NCBI RefSeq assembly: GCF_001038505.1
Contig: NZ_LDPY01000001.1
Location: forward strand, 2,790,001 to 2,854,000
Direction: 5' to 3'
Source: Puniceibacterium sp. IMCC21224
Lineage (GTDB): Bacteria > Pseudomonadota > Alphaproteobacteria > Rhodobacterales > Rhodobacteraceae
Length of the DNA: 64,000 bases
The translations under genes and the position numbers were made by a program. The stretch's first letter is position 1. Every line of letters starts with the position of its first letter. This document shows, piece after piece, positions 27,041 through 37,312 of this stretch. Below the pieces are notes generated by a model. The model saw only the letters and a program-made list of their open reading frames with translations. It was not told the DNA's origin and ran no database searches.

Positions 27041-27310
27041 TCACTTCAACTGTGAATCTTTTGAACCCCGCCGGTTGATTCCACCGCGCGCCTTGAAGGA
27101 CACGTCCCTCTCTTGTTGACACTCGATGCACAGTTTGACCCCGGGAATCGCCAGACGCCGTTTCTCGGGGATCACCTCTTCGCATTCCACACAGACCAGG
27201 GCACTTTCGCCCATCGGTCCCCGCCGGGCCTTGAGCCGCGCCAGTTCGTCCGCAATGGACGCTTCGATCTGTTCACTGACCGCGCCGTCGCGGGTCCATC
27301 CTCCGGCCAT
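27041..27310 (-). CDS. DksA/TraR C4-type zinc-finger protein
   Basis: An 89-residue protein with the zinc finger C-X2-C (CVECEEVIP) and C-X2-C (CIECQQERD). This is the short, TraR-like form without the long coiled-coil N-terminus of DksA, although a short helix (EQIEASIADELARLKAR) is present. Such proteins bind the RNA polymerase secondary channel and modify promoter response. An AGGAG site precedes the ATG. It is followed by no coupled gene. Confidence 0.9.
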   Translation of the reverse strand: MAGGWTRDGAVSEQIEASIADELARLKARRGPMGESALVCVECEEVIPEKRRLAIPGVKLCIECQQERDVSFKARGGINRRGSKDSQLK

Positions 27311-27401
27311 ATTCTTTCACTCCTGTGCAGGTGTGTCGTTAACTGTGTTGGCAGAATGTTAGCAATTTCGCAGGCGTCGCGCAAAGCCCCGCGCGAGCTG
27401 G

Positions 27402-28073
27402 TCACTGTTTGGCGCGACGCCAGCCTGCCTGCTGGGCCTCCGCCTCAGAGCAGAACCATCGCTCTCCCTTGGTCACCGATATCCTTGTTTCCGCGTACCA
27501 GCGCTGGCCCGGAACGTGATAGATCCGCACGTCTTTGGCCGAAATGTTGCCCTTGATTGCACAACCTTCTGGGGCCGACGACTGTGCTGCGCCGCTGGAC
27601 TGCGCCTTGCGCCCAGCCAGACGAAACGCTGCGGGCGCCTGTACCGACCCGGCATGCAGACCGCGCCCAGCGATCACAGCCGCCTTTTCCTCAAGATCAT
27701 AATCCCAGCCGTATTTGCGATAGGCAAACACCAGCCCATCTTGGACCAGCGTTGCCCCCAGATCAGCCCCGGCGACGCGGCAGGTCGCCACAAGCCGCCC
27801 GTAGCGATCAAGCTCGCGGCCTTTGCAGACAGCCTGCTGGCCATCAAACCGTTCGCGCACCTGCTGCGTAACCCATGCACCGCATTCCCAAACCGGGATC
27901 TGATCACCACCGCACAACTGGTCGGCTTCGGGCGCATCGACGGCGAAAAGCCGTATCCGCATCCCGTCAACCACAAATGTGTCGCCATCAATCACGCCTA
28001 ATGCACCCTGCGGATCCGCCGCAGCAGACATTCCGATCAGACATAGGACAATTAGTGAACAAACTCTTAACAT
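27402..28073 (-). CDS. Secreted thermonuclease-family protein with C-terminal 'sunset'-like domain
   Basis: A 223-residue protein. A signal peptide (about 1-18, ending MSAAA) is followed by a staphylococcal-nuclease domain with VIDGDTFVVDG, RIRLFAVDAPEADQ and the catalytic-type GRELDRYGRLVATC. After a short Ala/Ser linker, the last roughly 55 residues (EGCAIKGNISAKDVRIYHVP and RWFCSEAEAQQAGWRRAK) form a separate small cysteine-containing domain known from other SNase-like secreted proteins. It probably degrades nucleic acid outside the cytosol, with the end domain helping binding. It is a lone gene. Confidence 0.88.
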   Translation of the reverse strand: MLRVCSLIVLCLIGMSAAADPQGALGVIDGDTFVVDGMRIRLFAVDAPEADQLCGGDQIPVWECGAWVTQQVRERFDGQQAVCKGRELDRYGRLVATCRVAGADLGATLVQDGLVFAYRKYGWDYDLEEKAAVIAGRGLHAGSVQAPAAFRLAGRKAQSSGAAQSSAPEGCAIKGNISAKDVRIYHVPGQRWYAETRISVTKGERWFCSEAEAQQAGWRRAKQ

Positions 28074-28127
28074 GCGGTTAATATCGGATCATCACACCCC
28101 GATATCAACTCTTACCAGTCGAGAAAG

Positions 28128-29768
28128 TTAACGCTGCGCGGTCTCCCAGCGCGGGCTGATCCACGGCTGATCGTTTGACGGCGGCAAAGACCGACCAAGC
28201 ACATGATCGGCGATCTTCTCCCCGACCATAATCGACGGCGCGTTGAGGTTTCCGTTGGTGATGCGTGGGAAAATCGAAGAATCCGACACCCTCAAACCGT
28301 CGACTCCGATCACCCGGCCTTGCGGGTCCACAACCGCATTCGCATCGTCCGCCCGTCCCATCCGGCAGGTGCCGCAGGGATGATAGGCGCTCTCGGCGTG
28401 TTCGGTAATGAAGGCGTCCAGATCGGCATCCGACAGCACGGCTGCACCGGGCTGGATTTCCGCCCCCGCGTAGGGCGCGAACGCCGCCTGACCAAAAATC
28501 TCGCGCGTGAGGCGGATGCAGGTGCGAAAATCGCGCCAGTCGTCCGGATCACTCATGTAGTTGAACCGGATCACTGGCGCGTCCCCCGGATCGGCAGATC
28601 GCAATGTGACCGCGCCGCGCGACTTGGACCGCATCGGCCCGACATGCGCCTGAAACCCGTGCCCGCCGGCCGCCACTTTGCCGTCGTAGCGCACCGCCAG
28701 CGGCAGAAAGTGATACTGGATGTCCGGATAGGGCACCCCGGCGGCAGAGCGGACAAAGGCCGCCGATTCAAACTGGTTCGACGCCCCCGGCCCGTCGCGG
28801 CGCAGCAGCCAGCGGGCCCCGACATATGCTTTTCCCAGCAGGTTCCAGTATTTGAACAGAGACACCGGCTGGGTCGCCTGCATCTGGATATACAGCTCAA
28901 GATGGTCCTGCAAATTCTGCCCGACACCGGGCCTGTCCGCGACAACCGGGATACCATGTTCGGCCAGATGTGCCGCAGGCCCCACGCCCGACAGCATCAA
29001 CAACTTGGGGGAGTTCAGCGAAGATGCCGCCAACACAACCTCACGGCGCGCCGTGATCACCTCAATCCGACCGCCGCGCAGCACTTCGACTCCGACCGCG
29101 CGCCCGTCCCGCATCACGACGCGCTGCGCCAGCGCCCGCACCACACGCGCCCCCCGCTTCTGCGCCGGACGCAGATAGGCCTTGGCGGCTGACCAGCGTT
29201 CGCCGTTGTGGATCGTGGCCTCCATCGGGCCAAACCCCTCTTGTTGTGCGCCGTTGTAATCCTCGGTCGCCTCATAGCCCGCCTGCACACCTGCCTCGAC
29301 AAAGGCCTGCACCAGCGGGTTGTCGCGTTTGCCCCGGCTCACATGCAACGGGCCATCAGTTCCGCGCCAGGGCGATTGGCCGCCGTGCCAATGCTCCATC
29401 CGGCGGAAATAGGGCAGCACATCGGCATAGCCCCAGCCGTCGGCGCCGGTTTCGCGCCAGTGATCATAATCCATCGCGTGACCGCGCACATACACCATAC
29501 CGTTGATGCTGGAGGATCCGCCGATCACCTTGCCACGCGGACAGGCCAGTCGGCGGCCGCCCAGATGCGGCTCGGGTTCGCTCTGATAGCCCCAGTCGTA
29601 CATCTTCATGTTCATCGGACAGCTGAGCGCGCCGGGCATGTTGATGAACGGCCCGGCGTCCGATCCGCCATGCTCGATCACCAACACGTCCCTGCCTACC
29701 TCGGCCAACCGGTACGCCATGGCACACCCCGCCGACCCGGCCCCCACGATTACAAAATCCGCGTCCAT
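28128..29768 (-). CDS. betA: Choline dehydrogenase
   Basis: A 546-residue GMC-family flavoenzyme with the FAD Rossmann motif GAGSAG at 9-14, the GMC signature ([15 protein letters not shown]) and the C-terminal active-site [10 protein letters not shown]. It oxidises choline to betaine aldehyde, probably at the inner membrane face. The start is the ATG at 29768; a GTG three codons earlier is less likely. It is last in the bet operon, 151 bases after betB with a hairpin between them, so its expression may be set separately. Confidence 0.96.
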   Translation of the reverse strand: MDADFVIVGAGSAGCAMAYRLAEVGRDVLVIEHGGSDAGPFINMPGALSCPMNMKMYDWGYQSEPEPHLGGRRLACPRGKVIGGSSSINGMVYVRGHAMDYDHWRETGADGWGYADVLPYFRRMEHWHGGQSPWRGTDGPLHVSRGKRDNPLVQAFVEAGVQAGYEATEDYNGAQQEGFGPMEATIHNGERWSAAKAYLRPAQKRGARVVRALAQRVVMRDGRAVGVEVLRGGRIEVITARREVVLAASSLNSPKLLMLSGVGPAAHLAEHGIPVVADRPGVGQNLQDHLELYIQMQATQPVSLFKYWNLLGKAYVGARWLLRRDGPGASNQFESAAFVRSAAGVPYPDIQYHFLPLAVRYDGKVAAGGHGFQAHVGPMRSKSRGAVTLRSADPGDAPVIRFNYMSDPDDWRDFRTCIRLTREIFGQAAFAPYAGAEIQPGAAVLSDADLDAFITEHAESAYHPCGTCRMGRADDANAVVDPQGRVIGVDGLRVSDSSIFPRITNGNLNAPSIMVGEKIADHVLGRSLPPSNDQPWISPRWETAQR

Positions 29769-29865
29769 CGCTCTCACCCATTCTACTTGAATTCGCGCGG
29801 TGAGGGGCAGATCTGCCTATCACCGGCGTCCTAACGAATATCCGTCTCTTCCGGCCACCCCGGAT

Positions 29866-29915
29866 GCGCGTTTTCCGACGCGGGGGTGGGTGGGCGGGAG
29901 CCTCGGAAAACGCGC
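29866..29915 (-). promoter_or_regulatory. Hairpin between betB and betA
   Basis: Perfect 13-bp arms GCGCGTTTTCCGA / TCGGAAAACGCGC enclose a 24-base loop rich in G on the plus strand. It begins five bases after the betB stop. No T run follows on the minus strand, so it is more likely a processing or stabilising structure, or a partial terminator, than a full stop. Confidence 0.5.
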
Positions 29916-29919
29916 GTCC

Positions 29920-31377
29920 TCAGAACGGCGCCTCTACCTTTCCCATGCGCACAAACACAGTCTTGAGCTGCGAATAATGCTCAATCGCCGCCTTTGAATT
30001 CTCGCGGCCCACACCCGAGGCCTTCATGCCCCCGAACGGTGCCTCGACCGGCGCGTCGTTGTAGGAATTGATGAAACAGGTCCCCGCCTCGAACTGCGCG
30101 ACCACGCGGTGCGCGCGTTTCAGATCCTGGGTAAACACCCCCGCTGCCAGACCAAATTCAGTGTCATTGGCGCGGGCGATCACCTCGTCTTCATCCGAGA
30201 ATTCGAGCACCGAGAGCACTGGGCCAAAGATCTCTTCCCGCGCGATGGCCATGTCGTCGGTCACCCCGTCAAAGATCGCAGGTGTGATCCAGAACCCTTT
30301 TTTATCAATGCGTTCTCCGCCACAGACCAGTCGCGCACCCTCGGCGACGCCCTTGTCGATATAGCCCAGTACAATCTGCAACTGCCGCTCGGACACCATG
30401 GGGCCAAAGCTGGTGTTTGGGTCCATCGGATCGCCGATCACAGCGTCACCCAAACGTTCAGCCAGTCGGGCCACAAACCGTGCGCGGATGCCCTTTTGAA
30501 CAAAGACCCGCGTGCCGTTGGAGCAGACCTGCCCCGAGGAATAGAAATTGGCCAGAATGGCCCCGCCCACGGCATCCTCAAGGTCTGCATCGTCAAAGAC
30601 CACCAGCGGTGACTTGCCACCCAATTCCATCGTCACATGCTTGATGCCTGCAGCGGCAGCAGCATAGACCTTGCGGCCCGTCGGCACAGATCCGGTCAAC
30701 GACACCTTGTCGACGCGGGGGTCGGTGACCAATGACGCGCCAACCGCGCCCATGCCCTGCACCACGTTATAGACGCCATTGGGCAGGCCCGCTTCGGTCA
30801 GGATCTCGGCCACCTTGAGCGCGCAGAGCGGCGTTGTCTCGGACGGCTTGAAAATCATCGCATTGCCGCAGGCCAGCGCCGGGGCGCCCTTCCAGCAGGC
30901 GATCTGCGTCGGATAATTCCATGCCCCGATCCCCACACACAGGCCCAAAGGCTCGCGCCGCGTATAGACCCAGTTTTCGCCAAGCTGGATATGTTCGCCA
31001 GTCAGCGATCCTGCCAGACCGCCGAAATACTCCAGCGCGTCGGCGCCGCTTGTGGCATCCGCGACCGAGGTTTCCTGATAAGGTTTGCCAGTGTCCCAGG
31101 TCTCCAGCACCGACAGATCATGGTTTCGTTCGCGCATGATGTCGGCAGCGCGGCGCAGAACGCGGCCACGCTCGGTCCCGGTCATCGCCGCCCAGATCTT
31201 TTGCCCCTTTTGCGCAGCAACCATCGCCTGCTCGACAATCGCGGGAGTGGCCGCATGGACTTTGGCAATAACCTCACCGGTGGCTGGATAGATTACGTCG
31301 ATCACGTCGCCACTGGTATCGTCGACATAGGCGCCGTCGATGTAGTGGCTGGCTTTGGGTTGGGTGGGATAAGTCAT
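29920..31377 (-). CDS. betB: Betaine aldehyde dehydrogenase
   Basis: A 485-residue aldehyde dehydrogenase. Catalytic Cys285 lies in SSGQVCSNG and the general base Glu251 in MELGGKSP, and the substrate helix [11 protein letters not shown] matches betaine aldehyde dehydrogenases. It makes glycine betaine, a compatible solute, using NAD(P)+. The ATG has a GGAGG ribosome site. It follows betC by 76 bases and precedes betA. Confidence 0.97.
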   Translation of the reverse strand: MTYPTQPKASHYIDGAYVDDTSGDVIDVIYPATGEVIAKVHAATPAIVEQAMVAAQKGQKIWAAMTGTERGRVLRRAADIMRERNHDLSVLETWDTGKPYQETSVADATSGADALEYFGGLAGSLTGEHIQLGENWVYTRREPLGLCVGIGAWNYPTQIACWKGAPALACGNAMIFKPSETTPLCALKVAEILTEAGLPNGVYNVVQGMGAVGASLVTDPRVDKVSLTGSVPTGRKVYAAAAAGIKHVTMELGGKSPLVVFDDADLEDAVGGAILANFYSSGQVCSNGTRVFVQKGIRARFVARLAERLGDAVIGDPMDPNTSFGPMVSERQLQIVLGYIDKGVAEGARLVCGGERIDKKGFWITPAIFDGVTDDMAIAREEIFGPVLSVLEFSDEDEVIARANDTEFGLAAGVFTQDLKRAHRVVAQFEAGTCFINSYNDAPVEAPFGGMKASGVGRENSKAAIEHYSQLKTVFVRMGKVEAPF

Positions 31378-31453
31378 GATGCCTCCGACGGCAGTTTATT
31401 CAGCAGAGTAAGCCAGTTACGTCCGGGTCTTCGCGTCACCCTACGCCGGTGCT

Positions 31454-32959
31454 TTATTCATCCCGAGGAAAGCGTTTGCTCTCTTCCAGAACGTTCAGAT
31501 CCATGTGATTGCGCATGTAGCGTTCCGACGCCTTTTGCAGCGGCTGATAATCCCAAGGATAGTATCCACCCTGACGCAGCGCCTCGTAGACCACCCAGCG
31601 GCGGGCCTGACTTTCGCGCACATCGGCATCAAATGCCTCAAGGTCCCAGCGTTCAGCAGCTAGGATGCGGAACCGTTCCAGCACCTCGGCATGATCAACA
31701 ACCTCAGCAAGATCGGTCAACTCGTGCGGATCAGCGTCAAGGTTGAACAACTGTTCGGGGTCCAACGCGCAATTGGTGTATTTCCACTGCCCTTGCCGCA
31801 GGCAAACCAGCGGCGAATAAGATGCCTCGGCGGCGTACTCCATCGCGACAGGGCTTTTGCGTGTGCCGCCCTGCCCAAGTGGCACCAGACTTTCGCCTGT
31901 GGTCCAGGGACTAACCTCGGCCATGCTGACGCCTGCCAGATCACATAGGGTCGGGCAGACGTCGATATTGCTCACCGGGTCAGTCACCAGCCCCGGTTGC
32001 ATCTGCGGTGCGCAGACCATCAGCGGCACGCGGGCAGAGCCCTCAAAAAACGACATCTTGAACCACAACCCACGTTCGCCCAGCATATCGCCGTGATCGC
32101 TGACAAAAAGGATCACCGCCTCTTGCCGGGTCCGGTCCAGCACATCCATAATCTCGCCCACCTTGTCATCAAGGTACGAGATATTTGCGAAATACGCTTG
32201 CCGCGCCCGGCGGATATGATCGGATGTGATGTCAAAGGACCGCCAGTCATTGGCGTCAAAAATGCGCTTTGAATGAGCGTCGTGGTCGTCATAGGCCATC
32301 GCCGGAACTTCGGGTTCCAGATGCGCGCAATCCTCATAGAGGTCCCAGTATTTGCGCCGCGCCACATAAGGGTCATGCGGGTGGGTAAAGCTGACGGTCA
32401 GGCACCATGGCCGGTCGTCGCCGCCCCGCGCAAGATCATAAAGTTTGGCACAGGCGTTGAACGCCACCTCGTCGTCATATTCCATCTGGTTGCTGGTTTC
32501 GGCCACACCAGCCCCCGTGACCGAGCCCATGTTGTGATACCACCAGTCGATGCGTTCACCGGGTTTGCGGTAATCCGGGGTCCAGCCAAAATCGGCGGGA
32601 TAGATGTCGGTGGTCAGGCGTTCCTCAAACCCATGCATCTGGTCGGGACCGACAAAATGCATCTTGCCCGACAGGCAGGTCTGATAGCCCGCACGCCGCA
32701 GGTGATGCGCATAGGTCGGAATGCTGGATACAAATTCAGCCGCGTTATCGTAGACCCCAGTGCCGCTGGGCAATTGCCCCGACATGAACGCCGCCCGCCC
32801 CGGCGCACAAAGCGGGCTGGCGGTATAGGCGTTGCGAAACCGGGTGGAACGCGCGGCAAGCGCCTTGAGATTGGGGGCGTGCAACCAGTCTGCCGGACCA
32901 TCGGGGAACAGTGTGCCGTTCAACTGATCCACCATTATGATCAAAATGTTCTGTGTCAT
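31454..32959 (-). CDS. betC: Choline-sulfatase
   Basis: A 501-residue sulfatase. Cys51 in CAPGR is the formylglycine precursor. The metal ligands appear in MVDQLNG near the start and VSDHGDMLGERG in the middle. It releases choline from choline-O-sulfate, feeding BetA/BetB, and has no signal peptide, as expected for the cytosolic enzyme. The ATG overlaps the betI stop by four bases (ATGA). Its presence shows that choline-O-sulfate, a common algal and plant osmolyte, is an input of this operon. Confidence 0.96.
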   Translation of the reverse strand: MTQNILIIMVDQLNGTLFPDGPADWLHAPNLKALAARSTRFRNAYTASPLCAPGRAAFMSGQLPSGTGVYDNAAEFVSSIPTYAHHLRRAGYQTCLSGKMHFVGPDQMHGFEERLTTDIYPADFGWTPDYRKPGERIDWWYHNMGSVTGAGVAETSNQMEYDDEVAFNACAKLYDLARGGDDRPWCLTVSFTHPHDPYVARRKYWDLYEDCAHLEPEVPAMAYDDHDAHSKRIFDANDWRSFDITSDHIRRARQAYFANISYLDDKVGEIMDVLDRTRQEAVILFVSDHGDMLGERGLWFKMSFFEGSARVPLMVCAPQMQPGLVTDPVSNIDVCPTLCDLAGVSMAEVSPWTTGESLVPLGQGGTRKSPVAMEYAAEASYSPLVCLRQGQWKYTNCALDPEQLFNLDADPHELTDLAEVVDHAEVLERFRILAAERWDLEAFDADVRESQARRWVVYEALRQGGYYPWDYQPLQKASERYMRNHMDLNVLEESKRFPRDE

Positions 32960-33531
32960 ATCTGCCCCTTTGTGATCATCGCACGCGCGGCGTCCCACAC
33001 CCGCGACCCGGCGTCCCGGCTTAACCCGTTGCCATCCAGTGCTGCGCGCAGATACATGCCGTCAATCAGCGCGCCAAGCACTTCGGCCACGGGTGCCGGG
33101 TCAGACACATGATTCCGCAAGGCATGCAGCAAATTTGAACGCAACCGACGCTGGTAGATCCGCAGCAGCCGCGCCGCTTCGTCATCACGCTGCGCCAGCA
33201 CATAAAAATTCAGCCATGCGCTTATGGTATCCGGCTCAAAACAACTCTGGGCAAAATTCGCGTCGATGATCGCCCGCAACCGCTGTTCGGGTGCGGCGTC
33301 GCGCAAAGAGCTGCGCACCTCTGCGGAATATTGGCTTAGGATATGGCGCATCGCGGCCAGAAATATCTGCGCTTTGCCCCCAAAATAGTGGTGCGCCAAC
33401 GCCGGCGACATCCCGGCCCGCCGTGCAATCTGACCAACCGTCACGTCCAGCGAACCGACACTCCCGATCTCACCGATCGTGGCTTCGACCAACGCTGCGC
33501 GGCGCTTTGGCTCCATTCCGATCTTTGGCAT
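32956..33531 (-). CDS. betI: Transcriptional repressor BetI (TetR family)
   Basis: A 191-residue TetR-type regulator with an N-terminal helix-turn-helix (VTVGQIARRAGMSPALAHHYFGGK, about 31-54), the choline-sensing BetI type by context and length. It represses the bet genes until choline is present. It is first in the operon, coupled to betC by a four-base overlap. A perfect palindrome lies 36 bases upstream of its start. Confidence 0.95.
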   Translation of the reverse strand: MPKIGMEPKRRAALVEATIGEIGSVGSLDVTVGQIARRAGMSPALAHHYFGGKAQIFLAAMRHILSQYSAEVRSSLRDAAPEQRLRAIIDANFAQSCFEPDTISAWLNFYVLAQRDDEAARLLRIYQRRLRSNLLHALRNHVSDPAPVAEVLGALIDGMYLRAALDGNGLSRDAGSRVWDAARAMITKGQI

Positions 33532-33566
33532 TGTGCCCCCTTAATTCGGGACACAGGATGCCGGAT

Positions 33567-33584
33567 ATTGACTGACCAGTCAAT
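33567..33584 (-). promoter_or_regulatory. BetI operator
   Basis: ATTGACTGACCAGTCAAT is an 18-base palindrome (arms ATTGACTG / CAGTCAAT, spacer AC) immediately upstream of betI. It agrees with the TTGA..TCAA type known for BetI. The bases between 33585 and 33749 hold no gene. Confidence 0.78.
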
Positions 33585-33749
33585 CAATGATTTGCCGGCA
33601 GAAATTCGGCTGATCTGAACGTTTTAAATCCCCAAGACCCATAAACTGCGGGTCAAAGGCAGCCATGGATTAAGACGTTTCAACGTGGTGCAGGCGGCAT
33701 CCGCATGACACCGCAAGCCAATCCCCACGAAGGGAAACGACCGATCAGA

Positions 33750-33947
33750 TCAGGCGTCGAGCATTCCGACAATGCTGTTTTGCGGCAGGCGCGCGATCTC
33801 GACACCAGCGTCGGTCCGACGCAGGCTGTAGCCATAACCACGCATGCGGAACCGCCATTCCGCATCGGACAATACTTTTGCGCGCTCGGTCAGCAGAAAA
33901 TCGCGGACCTCTTCGAAATTCTCGGTCAGGGCATTATTGGTAAACAT
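33750..33947 (-). CDS. Small conserved-looking protein of unknown function
   Basis: A 65-residue frame (MFTNNALTENFEEVRDFLLT) with a GGAG ribosome site six bases before the ATG. It is rich in charged residues and has a central RFRMRGYGYSLRR strand-like segment followed by AGVEIARLPQ, suggesting a small beta-containing fold. There is no membrane segment. I do not recognise the family. The ribosome site and balanced composition support that it is real. Confidence 0.6.
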   Translation of the reverse strand: MFTNNALTENFEEVRDFLLTERAKVLSDAEWRFRMRGYGYSLRRTDAGVEIARLPQNSIVGMLDA

Positions 33948-34075
33948 CACAATCTCCGGTAAAAAACTCTACAGTTCTGAACCTGCACGGCGATTGCGGC
34001 ACAATTTTGCGCGGAAATGGGTATGTTTTCGAAAGGCGAAACAATGTGCGCCCGCCTCCACATTGATGGGTTGGC

Positions 34076-34978
34076 CTAAACCTTGGTCGCGGGGCTGGGT
34101 GGCGTGATCATCCGCCGCTTCAGCTGCGCTTCGCGCCACGAAATAAAGCTGATCGACGCGAGAATCACACTGCCCCCCGCGATCACCCACATGTCTGCCG
34201 GTTCAGCAAAGAACACCCACCCCAGCAGCACGGACCACACAAGCTGCAGGAACGTCACCGGCTGCGTCACCGACACCGGCGCAGCGGCAAAGGCCAGGGT
34301 CATCGTATAGTGCCCCGCCGTAGCAAAGCAGGCTACGCCAAACAGCACCGCCAGATTCCCCGGCCCCGGCGTCACCCAATGGAGCAGCGCAAAAGGAGCA
34401 AGGCCGATCGTCACCGTCACCGACAGCAGTGCGACCACAATCACTGCCGACACCTCATCCGACGTGATCTTGGCGATCAGGTATGAGCCCGAGAACAACA
34501 ACGCGGTGCCCAGCATCGCAAAATGCCCGGAATCAAGTTCGCGAAAGCCGGGCCGCAGAATCATGAATGCCCCAACCAGCGCCGCGCATATCGCCAGTAT
34601 CCGGCGAAACGCCAGCCGTTCGCCAAGAACGACAACCGCCAGCAGTGTGACATAGACCGGAGTGAGATAATTCATCGCCGTGACCTCGGCCAATGGTAGC
34701 CGGGTCATGGCGAAAAACCATAAGACCACCCCCAGCGTATGCAGTACCCCACGCAGGCCAAACAGCGCCCATTGCCACCGGGTCAGACGCAGTGCCGTTA
34801 GTTGACGCCAGACCGGCAGCAGGAACACCAGCCCCAAAAAGTAGCGCAAAAAGGCACTTTCGGCCGCGGGCATGTCCGAGCCCAGTGATTTGACCAGCGC
34901 CGTGACCATGACAAAACATAGTCCCGTCACCACCATCCACATGATGCCCGCGACCGGACGTTGCACAGTTTCTGCCAT
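34076..34978 (-). CDS. EamA/DMT-family metabolite exporter
   Basis: A 300-residue protein with ten hydrophobic helices in two EamA repeats. The first repeat has TRLPLAEVTAMNYLTPVYVTLLAVVVLGER and the second ends in AGGSVILASISFISWREA. DMT proteins of this kind move small metabolites or amines; no substrate can be given. The ATG at 34978 with AAGG is preferred to an upstream GTG. The C-terminus is short, basic and cytosolic. Confidence 0.88.
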   Translation of the reverse strand: MAETVQRPVAGIMWMVVTGLCFVMVTALVKSLGSDMPAAESAFLRYFLGLVFLLPVWRQLTALRLTRWQWALFGLRGVLHTLGVVLWFFAMTRLPLAEVTAMNYLTPVYVTLLAVVVLGERLAFRRILAICAALVGAFMILRPGFRELDSGHFAMLGTALLFSGSYLIAKITSDEVSAVIVVALLSVTVTIGLAPFALLHWVTPGPGNLAVLFGVACFATAGHYTMTLAFAAAPVSVTQPVTFLQLVWSVLLGWVFFAEPADMWVIAGGSVILASISFISWREAQLKRRMITPPSPATKV

Positions 34979-35017
34979 GGGCCTTATGAACACCTCTGGA
35001 AGAACGGACGCAAGCGG

Positions 35018-35611
35018 TTATCCCTCGAACAGCAGCACAAGGGCGATGGTCCACATCGTCATGCCGATGATGACCTCTAGGCCGCGCCACGCACCCGGCC
35101 TTGCAAACAGCGGCGCCAAAAGCCGAGCGCCGTAACCTAATGAAAAGAAAAACACAAACGATGCCATCATCGCGCCTAGCGCAAATTGCAAGCCGTCATA
35201 CTGCGCTGACACAGCCCCCAGCAGCACCAGAGTATCCAGGTACACATGCGGGTTGAGCCAGGTCAGCGCGAGACAGGTCACCATGGCGCGCCGAAGTCCC
35301 CCGGCCGCGTCCCCCGCGACCAGAGTGCCCCCACCGCGCCATGCCGCCAGAAAGCTGCGCGCGCCATACCACAACAAAAATGCCGCACCGCCATAGCGCA
35401 TCGCAGGTTCGAACCAGGGCCAGGCCGCGCTGATCGCGCCAAAGCCCGCAACCCCGGCGGCAATCAACAGCGCATCCGACAGCGCACAGGTCACACAGAC
35501 CGCCAAGACGTGCCGTTGCAACAAACCTTGCCGCAGGACAAAGGCGTTCTGCGCCCCGATCGCAAGGATCAGTGAAAGCCCCAGTCCAAATCCCGCGACA
35601 ACCGATTTCAT
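35018..35611 (-). CDS. LysE/ArgO-family amino acid exporter
   Basis: A 197-residue protein with six predicted helices and the family N-terminal pattern (GLSLILAIGAQNAFVLRQGL) and middle motif (TWLNPHVYLDTLVLLG). LysE and ArgO export lysine, arginine or analogues to prevent overload. It is 39 bases upstream of the DMT gene on the same strand. The pair may be transcribed together, though roles need not be linked. Confidence 0.93.
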   Translation of the reverse strand: MKSVVAGFGLGLSLILAIGAQNAFVLRQGLLQRHVLAVCVTCALSDALLIAAGVAGFGAISAAWPWFEPAMRYGGAAFLLWYGARSFLAAWRGGGTLVAGDAAGGLRRAMVTCLALTWLNPHVYLDTLVLLGAVSAQYDGLQFALGAMMASFVFFFSLGYGARLLAPLFARPGAWRGLEVIIGMTMWTIALVLLFEG

Positions 35612-35718
35612 CTATGTCTCCGATGCTGCGGCCTGATTTGGTGCACAAACCCGATTTGGACAAATGGCCGACGTGGATGGCCGGTTCGACACCCGACCAC
35701 GCCGCCCGGTCAAAGGAC

Positions 35719-36459
35719 TCAGAGTTGCGCCATAACCTCGTCGCTGGCCTCGAAGTTGGTGGTGACCCGCTGTACGTCGTCGTCATCCTCCAGCGCTTCG
35801 ACCAGCTTCATCAGGGTCTGCATTCCGTCAAGATCCAGCTCGGTTGTGGTCCCCGGTCTCCAAACCAGCTTGGTTGAATCCGACTCGCCCAATGGAGCTT
35901 CGAGCGCGGTTGCCACCTCGTTCAGGTCGGTGTCGGCGCACCAGATGATATGGCCTTCGTCCGACGATTCAACGTCTTCGGCACCCGCCTCGATGGCGGC
36001 CATCATCACGGTGTCTGCATCGCCAACGCTGGTGGAATAGGTGATCTCGCCCTTGCGCTCGAACATAAAGGCGACCGATCCCGTCTCGCCCAGATTGCCG
36101 CCGTTCTTGGAAAAGGTCGACCGGACATTGGACGCGGTGCGGTTGCGATTGTCGGTCATCGCCTCAACGATGACGGCGACACCGTTGGGGCCGTAGCCTT
36201 CATAGCGGATCTCGTCATAGTTCTCGGCATCGCCACCGATGGACTTTTTAATAGCGCGGTCAATGACATCCTTGGGGACCGACACCGATTTGGCCTCTTT
36301 GACGGCCAGACGCAAACGCGGGTTCTTTTCCGGGTCGGGATCGCCCATCTTGGCCGCGACGGTGATCTCTTTCGACAATTTCGAGAACAGCTTTGCTCGC
36401 ACCGCGTCCTGGCGCCCCTTGCGGTGCTGGATGTTTGCCCATTTGGAATGGCCGGCCAT
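35719..36459 (-). CDS. YebC/PmpR (TACO1-like) family protein
   Basis: A 246-residue protein starting with the family hallmark [18 protein letters not shown]. The three-domain layout is kept, including the [18 protein letters not shown] motif at about 78-95. Homologues regulate transcription or help ribosomes through proline runs (TACO1). It is cytosolic and normally single-copy. Confidence 0.96.
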   Translation of the reverse strand: MAGHSKWANIQHRKGRQDAVRAKLFSKLSKEITVAAKMGDPDPEKNPRLRLAVKEAKSVSVPKDVIDRAIKKSIGGDAENYDEIRYEGYGPNGVAVIVEAMTDNRNRTASNVRSTFSKNGGNLGETGSVAFMFERKGEITYSTSVGDADTVMMAAIEAGAEDVESSDEGHIIWCADTDLNEVATALEAPLGESDSTKLVWRPGTTTELDLDGMQTLMKLVEALEDDDDVQRVTTNFEASDEVMAQL

Positions 36460-36577
36460 GGCGATGCCTCCTGCTTGCGTTGATGGCTGAATTTCGAACG
36501 TCTATATGGCAGGACAGGGTCTGCTCGCAAGCCCGCGCAGGCTGGCCCCGCACAGGGATTTGGGCTAAGTCGCAGTC

Positions 36578-37312
36578 ATGAGCCGCATTCTGATCCTTCA
36601 GCTGCGCCCGGAAACCGAGGCCAGCGATGACGAATACACCGCCTTTCTGGCCAAGGGCGGTTTGCGGGCCGACCAAACCCACCGGCTGCGGCTCGAGTCC
36701 GAGACCCTGCCCAAGGGGTTGGACCCGCGCGATTATGCTGGCGTGATCGTTGGCGGCGGCCCCGGATGCGTCAGCGATGCCCCCGCCGACAAACGCCCAG
36801 AAGAGGCGCGCGCCGAGGCGCAAATTCTGTCGCTGATGCCCGCAATCACCGCCCACGACCTGCCGTTTCTGGGCTGCTGTTATGGCATCGGTATTCTGGC
36901 GCATCATCTGGGTGGCACGGTCAACAAGTCGCAACATGGTGAACCGGTCAGCGCTGTCACCTGCATTACCACACCCGATGGTGTCGGCGATCCGCTCCTG
37001 GCGGACCTGCCACCGCAGTTCAGTGCCTTTGTTGGGCACAAAGAAGCGGTGCAATCGCTACCCCCCGGCTGCACACATCTGCTGACCTCGGGCCCCTGCC
37101 CGTTCCAGATGATCCGCCACGGTGCAAATGTGTATGCGACCCAGTTCCACCCCGAAGCCGACGCAGATGGCTTTGCCACCCGCATCCGTGCCTACAAGGA
37201 TCGTGGCTATTTCCCGCCCGATCAGGCCGACGCGCTGATCGCCATGTGCCACGACAGCAATGTGACCTGGCCCGAACGGATTATCGCAAATTTCATCCGC
37301 CGTTACGGCTGA
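36578..37312 (+). CDS. Class I glutamine amidotransferase
   Basis: A 244-residue stand-alone GATase domain with the nucleophile elbow GCCYG (Cys101 by family spacing) and the His-Glu pair QFHPEAD near residue 190. It hydrolyses glutamine or a gamma-glutamyl bond. The usual acceptor domain (GMP synthetase type) is absent. It may be a gamma-glutamyl-polyamine-type hydrolase or a GuaA-like relative. Its last ten bases overlap the end of the convergent SLC13 gene. Confidence 0.88.
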   Translation: MSRILILQLRPETEASDDEYTAFLAKGGLRADQTHRLRLESETLPKGLDPRDYAGVIVGGGPGCVSDAPADKRPEEARAEAQILSLMPAITAHDLPFLGCCYGIGILAHHLGGTVNKSQHGEPVSAVTCITTPDGVGDPLLADLPPQFSAFVGHKEAVQSLPPGCTHLLTSGPCPFQMIRHGANVYATQFHPEADADGFATRIRAYKDRGYFPPDQADALIAMCHDSNVTWPERIIANFIRRYG

